Positions 43,679 through 52,028 of a stretch of 64,000 bases of DNA are shown here, piece after piece. Every line of letters begins with the position of its first letter. The stretch's first letter is position 1. A program made the position numbers and the translations under genes. The notes under the pieces are model-generated. The model was not told the origin of the DNA and made no database searches. It was given only the letters and a program-made list of their open reading frames with translations. Location: contig NZ_QQOA01000026.1 of assembly GCF_003443895.1 (NCBI RefSeq), forward strand, positions 44,020 through 108,019, read 5' to 3'. The stretch is from Paraburkholderia phosphatilytica (lineage in GTDB: Bacteria; Pseudomonadota; Gammaproteobacteria; Burkholderiales; Burkholderiaceae).

Positions 43679-44656
43679 TCAATGCACGAGCGTGAGTCCG
43701 CCGTGCGCGGCGACCGACGTCGTGTCGAGGCTGCGGGTGCACCAGCGGTGCGGGTTGCCGGCGCAACGCACCGTGACCTGTTGCCGCGATGCGGTGCGCT
43801 GACCGGCGTTCGAGTTTGCGTTCGAGGGGCGATGTTCGTCGAACGTGCTGGTGCGAGTGGGCGCGCTCGCAGGCGTAGCCGCGGCGGGCGCGCGCAACGA
43901 CGTCGCCGTGACGAACCCGCGGTTATGCAGCGTCGCGTTGCCGGGGACCGGACTCGAACCGGCAACCGGTGCAACCGGAGCCGCGGGCAGCGGCGGCCTC
44001 ACGCGCCCATTCGCGCGCAGTTCTTCAGCATGCGCGAGCCGCCAGTTCGTGTACGCGCTCGCGAGAATCCGGCCGACGTATCCCTGCCGGTAACCCGTCA
44101 TGAAATTGCCGCTGTAGTAGCACGACAGCGCATCGCGCAGCGCGCCCTGACTGTCGCCGGCGCGCGCGCTGGAGCGCGAGAAGCACTGCTGCAGGATCGC
44201 GCTGCTCGCGCGCAGGTTGCGGCATGGATCGAAAATCGTCGTGAGACTTTCGCCGACGCGCGCGAGATTGCGCACGTTCACCTGACCGAGCCCGACGCTG
44301 AAATCGTAGCCGCGCGCGACGAGCGCGCGCGCAGTGGCCAGCGCCTGCTCGTAGCTGTGCGGTTGATACTGCAGCCGCGCGCCGACCACACCGATCGCGT
44401 ACGGATTGAAACCCGACTCGACGCGCACGAGCGCAGCGAGCGTCGTCACGTCGACATGCGGCGCGCACACCTGTGCGAGCGCGGTGAAACTCGCGGAAGC
44501 GGGTGGTGGCTCCTGCGCGCGTGCGCCGCCCGCGTGCATGCCGAACAGCATGAACGCGAGCAGCATCGCCAGTTCAATACAAGCGCGCCCGCCAGGCGCC
44601 CAGCGCGCACGAAGCCCGCCCGCGAAAAACGAAGCAGCGTGCAGGAAGGCGCGCAT
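43679..44656 (-). CDS. Type III secretion-associated lytic transglycosylase (SLT domain)
   Basis: Peptidoglycan lytic transglycosylase (325 aa) that would open the wall for the injectisome, like HpaH/IpgF/VirB1. A hydrophobic segment near residues 28-46 (AMLLAFMLFGMHAGGARA) acts as signal sequence. The SLT fold follows: ALVRVESGFNPYAIGV with the catalytic Glu, then GYDFSVGLGQVNVRNL, and ALSCYYSGNFMTGYRQGYVG. The C-terminal about 110 residues are Pro/Ala/Thr-rich with two cysteines. AGGAG sits nine bases before the ATG. It is the last gene of the luxR-sctQ-sctR unit. Confidence 0.87.
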   Translation of the reverse strand: MRAFLHAASFFAGGLRARWAPGGRACIELAMLLAFMLFGMHAGGARAQEPPPASASFTALAQVCAPHVDVTTLAALVRVESGFNPYAIGVVGARLQYQPHSYEQALATARALVARGYDFSVGLGQVNVRNLARVGESLTTIFDPCRNLRASSAILQQCFSRSSARAGDSQGALRDALSCYYSGNFMTGYRQGYVGRILASAYTNWRLAHAEELRANGRVRPPLPAAPVAPVAGSSPVPGNATLHNRGFVTATSLRAPAAATPASAPTRTSTFDEHRPSNANSNAGQRTASRQQVTVRCAGNPHRWCTRSLDTTSVAAHGGLTLVH

Positions 44657-44668
44657 CGCCCATCGCTC

Positions 44669-45328
44669 CTAGCGATACGACAGCACGAGCCCGTGCACCA
44701 GCACCGACCAGCCGTCGAGCATCACGAACAGCAGCAGCTTGAACGGCACCGAGATCACGGTCGGCGCGATCATCTGCATGCCGAGCGCGAGCAGCACGTT
44801 CGCGACCACGAGATCGACGACGAGAAACACCACATACAGCACGAAGCCGATCTGGAATGCCTTCATCAGCTCGGACAGCGTGAAACTCGGCACCAGCACG
44901 ATCAGGTCGTCCTGCTGCAGGTTTTTCGCGCGCTGCGCGGGCCACATCGCGGTGGCCGAGCGCACGAAGAAACTGCGCTCGCGCTCGGGCGTGTGCTGCA
45001 TCATGAAGGTCTTGATCGGCGGCGACGCGGCATCGAGCAGCTGGCTCACGTCCTGCATCGTCATCTCGCTGCCGAGCGTGAAGCTGGTGGCCTTCAGGTT
45101 GTCCATGATGTCCATGCCGACGGGCGCCATGATGTACACGGAGAGAATCAGCGCGATACCGTTCAGCACGATGTTGGGCGGCACCTGCTGGATGCCGAGC
45201 GCGCTGCGCAACAGGCCGAACACCACCACGAGCTTCGTGTAGCTCGTCACCATCAGCGCGGCGAACGGCGCGATGCCGAGCGCCGCGATCACCGCCACCA
45301 TCGCGGCGGGATTCGGCAGATTACCCAT
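44669..45328 (-). CDS. sctR: SctR (HrcR/YscR) inner-membrane export gate protein
   Basis: Export-gate component (219 aa) of the FliP/SctR family, which forms the pentameric core with SctS and SctT. Family motifs are seen: FAALMVTSYTKLVVVFGLLR, LGIQQVPPNIVLNGIALIL, VLVPSFTLSELMKAFQIGF and the C-terminal LPFKLLLFVM-like stretch (here VPFKLLLFVMLDGW). It overlaps the sctQ stop by eight bases, so translation is coupled. It is separated from sctS and sctT, which lie on the other strand. Confidence 0.95.
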   Translation of the reverse strand: MGNLPNPAAMVAVIAALGIAPFAALMVTSYTKLVVVFGLLRSALGIQQVPPNIVLNGIALILSVYIMAPVGMDIMDNLKATSFTLGSEMTMQDVSQLLDAASPPIKTFMMQHTPERERSFFVRSATAMWPAQRAKNLQQDDLIVLVPSFTLSELMKAFQIGFVLYVVFLVVDLVVANVLLALGMQMIAPTVISVPFKLLLFVMLDGWSVLVHGLVLSYR

Positions 45329-46463
45329 CGTCGCGTTCCGGCTGCGGGCCGTGCGCGTTGCCGCCGAGCGTCGAGACCCGCACGCCGAGCTTGTTGCCGA
45401 CCGCGATCAGATGACCGGTGCCGACTTCCATGCCGTTGGCGAGAATGCGGATCACGCTCTGGTTGAGGGGCTGGTCGAGCTCGATCACGAAGCCGGGCTG
45501 CATCGCCTTCAGCTGCGCGAGCGTCAGCGTGCGGCGTTCGAGCTCGAAGCACGCATCGACTTCGAGCGCATCGAGCACGTTCGGCTTCGCGCTACCGGCG
45601 CCGCTCTGGTCGCGGTCTTTCGGCGGCTCGGGGGAAGTGGGGTCGTTCATCGGAGCAGCCTCCGTGGTCTGGATGTCGTCGATCGTGATGCGGGCGCCAA
45701 GCACGCGCGCGCCCAGCGCGAGACCGGGTGTGCCGGGCGTCGTCGCGCGGCATACGAGCCCCGCGCCCGCGGACTTCCACTGCCCGATCGCAATGATGTC
45801 GCCGTACTCGAGGCTCGCGAGTTCGCGTTGCGTGAGACGCGTCGAGCCGAGGCGAAAGCCGAGCGGCACCGGCAGCGCGTCGAAGTCGCGCGCGTCGAGC
45901 GTGGGCAGCGGCGGCGGAGCAGGGCAGGCGAGCACGAGATAGCGCGGGTCGTCGAACAGCAGCGCGCCGTGCGCAAACCATGTGCCATCCGGTACGCCGA
46001 GCACGAAGCGCAACGGCGAACCGCTTTCGGCTGCGTCGGGGTCCGGTGGAGCGATCGCCGGTGCTTCTCCGGGCTCGGGCGCGCTGAGACTCAGCGTCTG
46101 CCGCGTCGCCTGTTCGAGCGTGGCCGCGAGCGGCGCGAGCGCATCGGCGACGAGCGCGCAGCGGATCGCGTCGGGCACCGCATCGTCGGCGCCGTCGCCG
46201 ATCAGCGCGCGCTCGGCGCGCGGCTCCAGCAGCAGCCAGCCGGCCGCGGGTCCGAAACGGAAGCGATAGCGGCGCGGCGTGCCGGACGCGAGTTGGGCGG
46301 TGTAGTCCCAGCGCACCGTGCGGCGCGAGCCGCCGGCCTCGAATTCAAACGTGCGCCGCCATGCGTACGCGCGGCTCGCGGCCTGCGCGGCGGGCGGCGA
46401 CAGCGCCGGCAGCGGCAGGCTGTCGCTCGCGGACAGCGGGTCACGAAGCAACGGACCGTTCAC
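45321..46463 (-). CDS. sctQ: SctQ (HrcQ/YscQ) cytoplasmic sorting-platform protein
   Basis: C-ring/sorting platform subunit (380 aa). The C-terminal about 75 residues form the SpoA/FliN domain: VDACFELERRTLTLAQLKAM, FVIELDQPLNQSVIRILANG and VGTGHLIAVGNKLGVRV. The N-terminal region is weakly conserved, as usual for SctQ, and a middle SpoA-like segment (DIIAIGQWKSAGAGL) is present. It overlaps the upstream luxR gene (ATGA) and the downstream sctR, so the three are one unit. Confidence 0.9.
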   Translation of the reverse strand: MNGPLLRDPLSASDSLPLPALSPPAAQAASRAYAWRRTFEFEAGGSRRTVRWDYTAQLASGTPRRYRFRFGPAAGWLLLEPRAERALIGDGADDAVPDAIRCALVADALAPLAATLEQATRQTLSLSAPEPGEAPAIAPPDPDAAESGSPLRFVLGVPDGTWFAHGALLFDDPRYLVLACPAPPPLPTLDARDFDALPVPLGFRLGSTRLTQRELASLEYGDIIAIGQWKSAGAGLVCRATTPGTPGLALGARVLGARITIDDIQTTEAAPMNDPTSPEPPKDRDQSGAGSAKPNVLDALEVDACFELERRTLTLAQLKAMQPGFVIELDQPLNQSVIRILANGMEVGTGHLIAVGNKLGVRVSTLGGNAHGPQPERDDG

Positions 46464-47344
46464 CGCAGCTCACCTTGCCCGGCGAGATACGCGAGATGCA
46501 CGCGGTTGGCGGCGCCGAAGCGCTTCTTCAAAAGGCGCAGGTGATAGTCGACGTTGTGCGTGGACATGCGCAGCGATTCCGCGATCTGCCGGTCGCTCAG
46601 GCCGCGCGTCAGCGCGTCGAGAATGCGCTGCTGGACCGGCGTGATGGGCTTGCCGTGTGGCTCGTCGTGTTCGTCGACGAGCGGTGCGGCGTGATCGATC
46701 AGATACTCGTGCAACGCGAGCCCGAGCGCGTACGCCTGCCCGACGATGCGATCGCTGATCCAGTCGCGCGACAGGTTCGCGCAGCTGAGCGACAGCACGC
46801 TTTGCTGCGCGCTGCGCGGGCTTGCGAGGCTGAACGTGATGCCGCTACGCATGCCGGCGTCGTGCGCGTCGGCGAGGAGCCGCGCGAGCCGTTGTGCCAT
46901 GTTGCTGCCGTTGCGCGGGTCTTTTGGGGCGCTGCCCGAATCGCCTCCGGTTTGCCGTAGTGTGTCGAGATCCCACACGAGCGGCCATTCGCGCCGGCAC
47001 GCGAACGCGATGCGCGGGTCCACCTCGAGATAGCGCTCCTCGATATAGCGTTCGGGCCAGCCGGGCGCCGCGTAGTCGCGCACGTACCATGCACGCGTGA
47101 TGGTGTCGTCGACGCAATTCAGGCGCCAGTAGCAGAGCCAGTCGAAGCCGATTGCCCCGAGCATGGTGCGGATCAGCAGGCGCCGCTGCTCGGGCATGCG
47201 CGCCTCGTTCAGTTCGTCCGCGATCGCCGCGCGCGGCGCCGTGGCGCGCGCGGGCGGAACGTCGCCCAGCCCGATCGGGCAGCCATCCAACAGAACGAAG
47301 CTGTGATCGATGCTGTCTCGCGGTCCCAACCCTTCCTCCTTCAT
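46460..47344 (-). CDS. LuxR-type regulator with autoinducer-binding domain (copy 3)
   Basis: LuxR-family protein (294 aa), first gene of the minus-strand type III operon and translationally coupled to sctQ. The ligand domain carries WPERYIEERYLEVDPRIAFA, EWPLVWDLDTLRQ and GMRSGITFSLASP, keeping the Tyr, Asp-Pro, Trp and Gly positions of acyl-homoserine-lactone binders. The HTH is ITPVQQRILDALTRGLSDRQ then HNVDYHLRLLKKRFGAANRV. Its place inside the operon makes it the best candidate for direct regulator of the system. An inverted repeat of the island element lies 44 bases before its start. Confidence 0.9.
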   Translation of the reverse strand: MKEEGLGPRDSIDHSFVLLDGCPIGLGDVPPARATAPRAAIADELNEARMPEQRRLLIRTMLGAIGFDWLCYWRLNCVDDTITRAWYVRDYAAPGWPERYIEERYLEVDPRIAFACRREWPLVWDLDTLRQTGGDSGSAPKDPRNGSNMAQRLARLLADAHDAGMRSGITFSLASPRSAQQSVLSLSCANLSRDWISDRIVGQAYALGLALHEYLIDHAAPLVDEHDEPHGKPITPVQQRILDALTRGLSDRQIAESLRMSTHNVDYHLRLLKKRFGAANRVHLAYLAGQGELR

Positions 47345-47387
47345 ACGAACGTCACCTGCACTTTAGCGGCCATCGCGCGCGTGGGGC

Positions 47388-47405
47388 ACTACCGCGTTTC
47401 GTAGT
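47388..47405. promoter_or_regulatory. T3SS-island element between luxR copy 3 and sctV
   Basis: ACTACCGCGTTTCGTAGT: half-sites ACTAC and GTAGT in inverted order around eight bases. It lies 44 bases before luxR copy 3 and about 155 before sctV, in the only promoter region between the two divergent secretion operons. A weaker match (CCCACGAATCTCACG) is at 47441-47455. Confidence 0.6.
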
Positions 47406-47560
47406 CGCAGGTACAGGAATCACGTGCGCGCGGGCAAAATCCCACGAATCTCACGCATGACCGCGCGATGCGCTTTATCTAAACTGGTTGCACGATCTTC
47501 AACCAGCAGACGGCCCTCGGTGCGCGGCATGCCGCGTACAGTGCGCGGGCCGTGCCCCGC

Positions 47561-49696
47561 ATGCCTTTCGATAACGTCAACCGGCTCTGGCAGGAGAACT
47601 TGAGCGAACGCTGGCACTCACGGGTGCCGCGCTTCGCGCTCGCGCGGCAGTACGACCTTGTGCTCGCGCTGTTCGTGGCGGCGGTCGTCGCGCTGTTCGT
47701 GCTGCCGCTGCCGACGATGATGCTCGACGGGCTCATTTCGCTGAACCTGTCGCTGTCCATCCTGCTGCTGACGGTCTCGACCTACCTGCCTTCGGCGGTC
47801 GCGTTCTCGTCGTTTCCCGCGCTGCTGCTGTTCACCACGCTGCTGCGGCTCGCGCTCAACATCGCGTCGTGCAAGCTGATCCTGCTGCAGGCGAATGCGG
47901 GCCATGTCATCGATACCTTTGGACGACTGATCGTCGGTAACAATTTCGTGGTTGGTGGCGTCGTGTTCCTCGTGATCGCGATCGTGCAGTTCATCGTGAT
48001 CGCGAAGGGCTCGGAACGCGTCGCGGAAGTCGGCGCGCGCTTCTCGCTCGACGCGATGCCGGGCAAACAGATGAGCATCGACGCCGACCTGCGCGCGGGC
48101 ATCATCACGTCGGACGAAGCGAAGCGCCGCCGCGAAGGGCTCGAGCAGGAATCGCAGCTGCATGGCGCGATGGACGGCGCGATGAAGTTCGTGAAGGGCG
48201 ATGCGATCGCCGGCATCATCATCGCGTTCATCAATATCCTCGCGGGCATCGCCGTCGGCACGCTGATGCACGGAATGAGCGTTTCGGCCGCGCTGCATCG
48301 GTATGCGGTGCTGACCGTCGGCGACGGCATGGCGTCGCAGATTCCGTCGCTGCTGGTCTCGATCGCGGCCGGCGTGGTGACGACGCGGGTCGCGTCGCGC
48401 GATGCGCAACAGCGCCATCTCGGCGAGCAGATCGGCACGCAGATCACCAACCATCCGCGCGCGGTGCTGATCGCGGGCGTGATAGTGCTGGCGTTCGTGT
48501 TCGTGCCGGGCTTTCCGAAATGGTCGTTCCTGCTGCTCGCGTTCGCGCTGATAGGCGGCGGCGCGATGCTGATGCGGCGGCGCAAGAGCATTCCGACGCT
48601 GAACCTGATCACGCTCGCCGATGCACCGGCCGATGCGGAAGCGAGCGTCGCCGCCGCGGGTTCGCAGGTGCATCCGCTCGGCATGACGGCGCTGCTCGCG
48701 GTGGTGTTCGCGCAGGACCTGCGCGCGCATCTGAACCTCGTGCAGCTGCAGGCCGCGCTAACCGATGCGAAGGCGCGCGTCGACGTCGATCTCGGCCCCG
48801 TGTTTCCGCGCATGAACCTGCGCTTCAATCCGGAACTCCCGGCGCACACCTACCGGATCCTGCTGCAGGACGTGCTGGCGTCGAGCGGCTATCTGCGGCC
48901 CGGGCGCGTGCTGTGGGACAGCACGTCGGCGCTGCCGGCCGGTCTCGAACGCGAGGCCGGCGAGCCGTTCGGTCCGTTCTCGCAGCCGGTGTGGCTCGCG
49001 CCGTCGGCGCCGGCCGCGCGCGGCCACGGCGGCAATCTCAGTCTCGAACAGGTGCTCGCGCAGCATCTGGAAGCGGTGGTGCGCGCGAATCCATCCGCGT
49101 TGATCGGCATCCAGGAGACCCAGGCGCTCGTGCATCTCGCGCGCCGCGATCACCCGGAACTGATCGCGGAACTCACGCGCATCGTGCCGCTGCAGCGTAT
49201 CACCGAAGTGCTGCGCCGGCTGCTGCTCGAACACATCCCGATCCGCAATTTACGGGTGATTTTCGAAAGCCTGATCACGTGGGCGCCGAAGGAACCGGAC
49301 GACACGATCACGCTCGTCGAGCAGGTGCGCGTGGACCTGAAGCGGATGATCACCGACCGCTATTGCGGCACCGCCCGCAATCTCGAAGCGATCCTGTTCG
49401 AACAGAGCCTGCAGGACCGCGTGCAGTCCGCGATCCAGAAAACGCAGCAGGGCGTGTTTCTCGGCCTTGCGCGCGAGGTGAAGGACAACGTCTGCGAGCA
49501 GACCCGCGCGATCGTCGAATCGCTGCGCGGCACCGAGCGCGCCGCGCGCGTCGCGGTGCTGGTGCCGATGGCCGTGCGCTTCTACGTGAAGTCGATCGTC
49601 GAGCCGGTGCTGCCGGAACTGCCGGTGCTGTCGTATCAGGAGATCGAGGAAGACGTGCGGCTGCAGACCATCGGCTGGGTGAAAAACCCGGCCTGA
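47561..49696 (+). CDS. sctV: SctV (HrcV/YscV) major export apparatus protein
   Basis: FHIPEP-family export gate protein (711 aa) forming the nonameric ring that receives substrates. The N-terminal half has about eight membrane helices. The family hallmark is seen in LVSIAAGVVTTRVASRDAQ, with the conserved charged loop ARFSLDAMPGKQMSIDADLRAG before it. The C-terminal cytoplasmic domain runs from about residue 370. I start at ATG 47561 (MPFDNVNR); no clear ribosome site is visible. It heads the plus-strand operon. Confidence 0.95.
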   Translation: MPFDNVNRLWQENLSERWHSRVPRFALARQYDLVLALFVAAVVALFVLPLPTMMLDGLISLNLSLSILLLTVSTYLPSAVAFSSFPALLLFTTLLRLALNIASCKLILLQANAGHVIDTFGRLIVGNNFVVGGVVFLVIAIVQFIVIAKGSERVAEVGARFSLDAMPGKQMSIDADLRAGIITSDEAKRRREGLEQESQLHGAMDGAMKFVKGDAIAGIIIAFINILAGIAVGTLMHGMSVSAALHRYAVLTVGDGMASQIPSLLVSIAAGVVTTRVASRDAQQRHLGEQIGTQITNHPRAVLIAGVIVLAFVFVPGFPKWSFLLLAFALIGGGAMLMRRRKSIPTLNLITLADAPADAEASVAAAGSQVHPLGMTALLAVVFAQDLRAHLNLVQLQAALTDAKARVDVDLGPVFPRMNLRFNPELPAHTYRILLQDVLASSGYLRPGRVLWDSTSALPAGLEREAGEPFGPFSQPVWLAPSAPAARGHGGNLSLEQVLAQHLEAVVRANPSALIGIQETQALVHLARRDHPELIAELTRIVPLQRITEVLRRLLLEHIPIRNLRVIFESLITWAPKEPDDTITLVEQVRVDLKRMITDRYCGTARNLEAILFEQSLQDRVQSAIQKTQQGVFLGLAREVKDNVCEQTRAIVESLRGTERAARVAVLVPMAVRFYVKSIVEPVLPELPVLSYQEIEEDVRLQTIGWVKNPA

Positions 49697-49737
49697 GCGC
49701 GCGCGATTCGTCAGATTCGTCAAACGGAGGAGACCCG

Positions 49738-50016
49738 GTGAGCGACGTAGCGATTCTGGATATCACGCGCGAAGCGCTGCTGCTGGTGCTGATGCTGACG
49801 CTGCCCGTGGTGGCCGTCGCGACCATCGCGGCCGTGACGGTGGCGGTCATGCAGGCGGTCACGCAGGTGCAGGACTCGAGCATCGGCCTGTCGGTGCGGA
49901 TGATCGTCGTGATGGTGACGGTGATCGTGCTGTCCGGCTGGGGCGCGAGGCAATTGATGATGTTCGGGCGGCAGGCGCTCGAACGGATCTTCGGGCTGAC
50001 GCCCGGGCTCTTCTGA
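49738..50016 (+). CDS. sctS: SctS (HrcS/YscS) export gate protein
   Basis: Small export-gate protein of 92 aa (FliQ/SctS family) with two membrane hairpin helices: LLLVLMLTLPVVAVATIAAV and MIVVMVTVIVLSGWGARQLM, joined by the conserved QAVTQVQDSSI. The start is GTG 49738, with GGAGGAG six bases upstream, and lies 41 bases after sctV. Confidence 0.93.
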   Translation: MSDVAILDITREALLLVLMLTLPVVAVATIAAVTVAVMQAVTQVQDSSIGLSVRMIVVMVTVIVLSGWGARQLMMFGRQALERIFGLTPGLF

Positions 50017-50057
50017 CCCAACTATCGAACCATCGGATCTTGTCCAGGGACGCAAAC

Positions 50058-52028
50058 TTGAGAACGATAATCCAGTCGATCCTGACACTACGGAATCTGC
50101 GCACGCGCGAGTGGCTGATGGTGGCGGCCGCGCTGTGCATCTGCGCGCACGCGGCAAGAGTGCGCGCGGCGGAACTGCAATGGCGCGGACGCGCGTACGA
50201 GATCGTCGCGAACGGGCGCGCGCTGCCCGACTTCCTGCGTGAACTCGCGGCGTCGCAAGGCACCACCGCGATCGTCGACCCGAAGGTGACCGGCACCATC
50301 AGCGGCCAGTTCAACGGCACGCCGGTGCAGACGCTCAATAGCGTGTGCACGACCTACGGACTCACGTGGTATTACGACGGCTCGTTTCTCTACATCGAGC
50401 GCGCGGCGGATACGCAGACCCAGGTGATGCGGATCCCGCCGGGCTCCGCATCGCGTCTCGCGCAGCTGCTGCAATCGATGCAGGTGCCGGACAAGCGCTT
50501 TGCGCTCAACATCAGCGACCGCGACAACTCGGTCTACGTGTCGGGCCCGCCGCGCTACGTCGAACTCGTGCGCGAGGCCGCGGATTCGGTCGTGAACGGC
50601 GGCGGCAGTTCCGAAACCGCGGTGATCCGCTCGTTCCCGCTGCGCTACAACTGGGCGGCGGACGTCACGATCAACCGCTCCGGCAAGGACGTGACGATCC
50701 CGGGCGTCGCGACGATCCTGCGCCAGCTGTTCGGGCAGCAGAACCCGAGCGCGAATCCGTTCGGCAACGCGATGCGTCTTGGCGGCCCGACGCGCGAAGT
50801 GAAGCTCAGCTCCGGCGACACGATCAACGTGCCGCGCATCGAGATTCCGCTCTCCGGCGACGTGGGCAGCAGCGCGTCGATCAGCGGCCCAGGCGGCGGC
50901 GGGGGCACTCAGGGCGTGATCGGCTATGGCCAGAGCGGCGGCATGGCGCCGGGCCTCGGCGCGTACGCGAATCCGGCGGCGGGCGCGTTGGGCAACAACC
51001 CGAGCCAGCAGCTGCCGCAGATCGTGCCCGATCCGTCGATCAATGCGGTGCTGATCCGCGACCTGCCGGAGAACATGGCGCGTTACGGTCCGCTGATCCA
51101 GCAGCTCGACGCGCGTCCGCGCCTCGTCGAGATCAACCTGACGATCATGGACATCAACCTGAATTCGCTCGATCAACTCGGCATCGACTGGCGGCTGCAT
51201 ACGTCGCACGGCGACTTCCAGTTCGGCAACGGCGCGAACCCGCCGCTCACGTTTGCGGTGGGCTCGACCGAATCCGGCCAGACCGGCACCACGACGCCGA
51301 CCGGCATCGCGCTCACGGCATCGATCGGCGGGTCGCTGCGCGACTATCTGCTCGCGCGCATCAACGCGCTCGCGCAGAACGGCGACGCGAAGCTGTATTC
51401 GAAGCCGAAGGTGCTGACGATGGACAACAGCGAGGCCATCCTCGAAAACCTCACCGAGTTCTACGTGCAGGTGGCGGGCTTCCAGGATGCGTCGCTGTAC
51501 GGCATCACGACCGGGCAGAGCGTGCGCGTGACGCCGATGATCGTCGACGACGATAACGCGCAGCGCGTGATGATGTCGCTCGACATCCAGGACGGCGAGG
51601 TGACGAACCAGACGGTGTCGAACGTGCCGGTGATCCAGCAGCGCAACATCGTCACGAAGACGATGATCGACGAAGGCCGCAGCCTCTTGATCGCGGGCTT
51701 CAACGACGACGAGCTGAACATCAACAAGACGGGCATTCCGTTCATCTCCGACATTCCGATCATCGGCAACCTCTTCAAGTACAACAGCAAGACCGGCACG
51801 CACATGGAGCGGTTCTACCTGATCACGCCGCGCGTCGTCACGCCATCGGCCGTGTATGCCGCGGACGGTACGCCGGAGAACTACACGTCGCCGCTGATGG
51901 AAGGCGTGGTGCAGCCGCCGGACAACACGATGCTGATGAAGGAAGCGCAGCCGCTCGCGCCGAAGCCGGCACCCGCCGCACCGGCCGCGCCCGCGAGCAG
52001 TCCTGGAGTTCAAGGTGGTCACTCCTAG
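50058..52028 (+). CDS. sctC: SctC (HrcC/YscC) outer-membrane secretin
   Basis: Secretin that forms the outer-membrane ring (656 aa from TTG 50058, which has AGGGA seven bases before it). ATG 50118 is an alternative that leaves a short signal peptide ending VRA. The early N0 domain (FLRELAASQGTTAIVDPKVT, GTISGQFNGTPVQTLNSVC) is typical of type III secretins. Ring-building N1/N3 domains follow, and the secretin domain includes LDQLGIDWRLH, the VLTMDNSEA segment, VRVTPMIVDDD and the C-terminal IPFISDIPIIGNLFKY signature. A copy of the island element at 50087-50098 falls between the two possible starts, which favours ATG 50118 if that element is a promoter site. Confidence 0.92.
   Translation: MRTIIQSILTLRNLRTREWLMVAAALCICAHAARVRAAELQWRGRAYEIVANGRALPDFLRELAASQGTTAIVDPKVTGTISGQFNGTPVQTLNSVCTTYGLTWYYDGSFLYIERAADTQTQVMRIPPGSASRLAQLLQSMQVPDKRFALNISDRDNSVYVSGPPRYVELVREAADSVVNGGGSSETAVIRSFPLRYNWAADVTINRSGKDVTIPGVATILRQLFGQQNPSANPFGNAMRLGGPTREVKLSSGDTINVPRIEIPLSGDVGSSASISGPGGGGGTQGVIGYGQSGGMAPGLGAYANPAAGALGNNPSQQLPQIVPDPSINAVLIRDLPENMARYGPLIQQLDARPRLVEINLTIMDINLNSLDQLGIDWRLHTSHGDFQFGNGANPPLTFAVGSTESGQTGTTTPTGIALTASIGGSLRDYLLARINALAQNGDAKLYSKPKVLTMDNSEAILENLTEFYVQVAGFQDASLYGITTGQSVRVTPMIVDDDNAQRVMMSLDIQDGEVTNQTVSNVPVIQQRNIVTKTMIDEGRSLLIAGFNDDELNINKTGIPFISDIPIIGNLFKYNSKTGTHMERFYLITPRVVTPSAVYAADGTPENYTSPLMEGVVQPPDNTMLMKEAQPLAPKPAPAAPAAPASSPGVQGGHS
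50087..50098 (+). promoter_or_regulatory. T3SS-island element at the sctC start
   Basis: ACTACGGAATCT preceded by GAC, matching the half-sites before the lectin-protein and giant genes. It is 20 bases before the alternative sctC ATG at 50118 and could be an internal promoter site. If TTG 50058 is the true start, it lies within the coding region. Confidence 0.5.

Noticed and set aside
50040..50057. TTG at 50040 as start of sctC
   Set aside because: No ribosome site at the right distance. TTG 50058 with AGGGA, or ATG 50118 after the shared element, are better.
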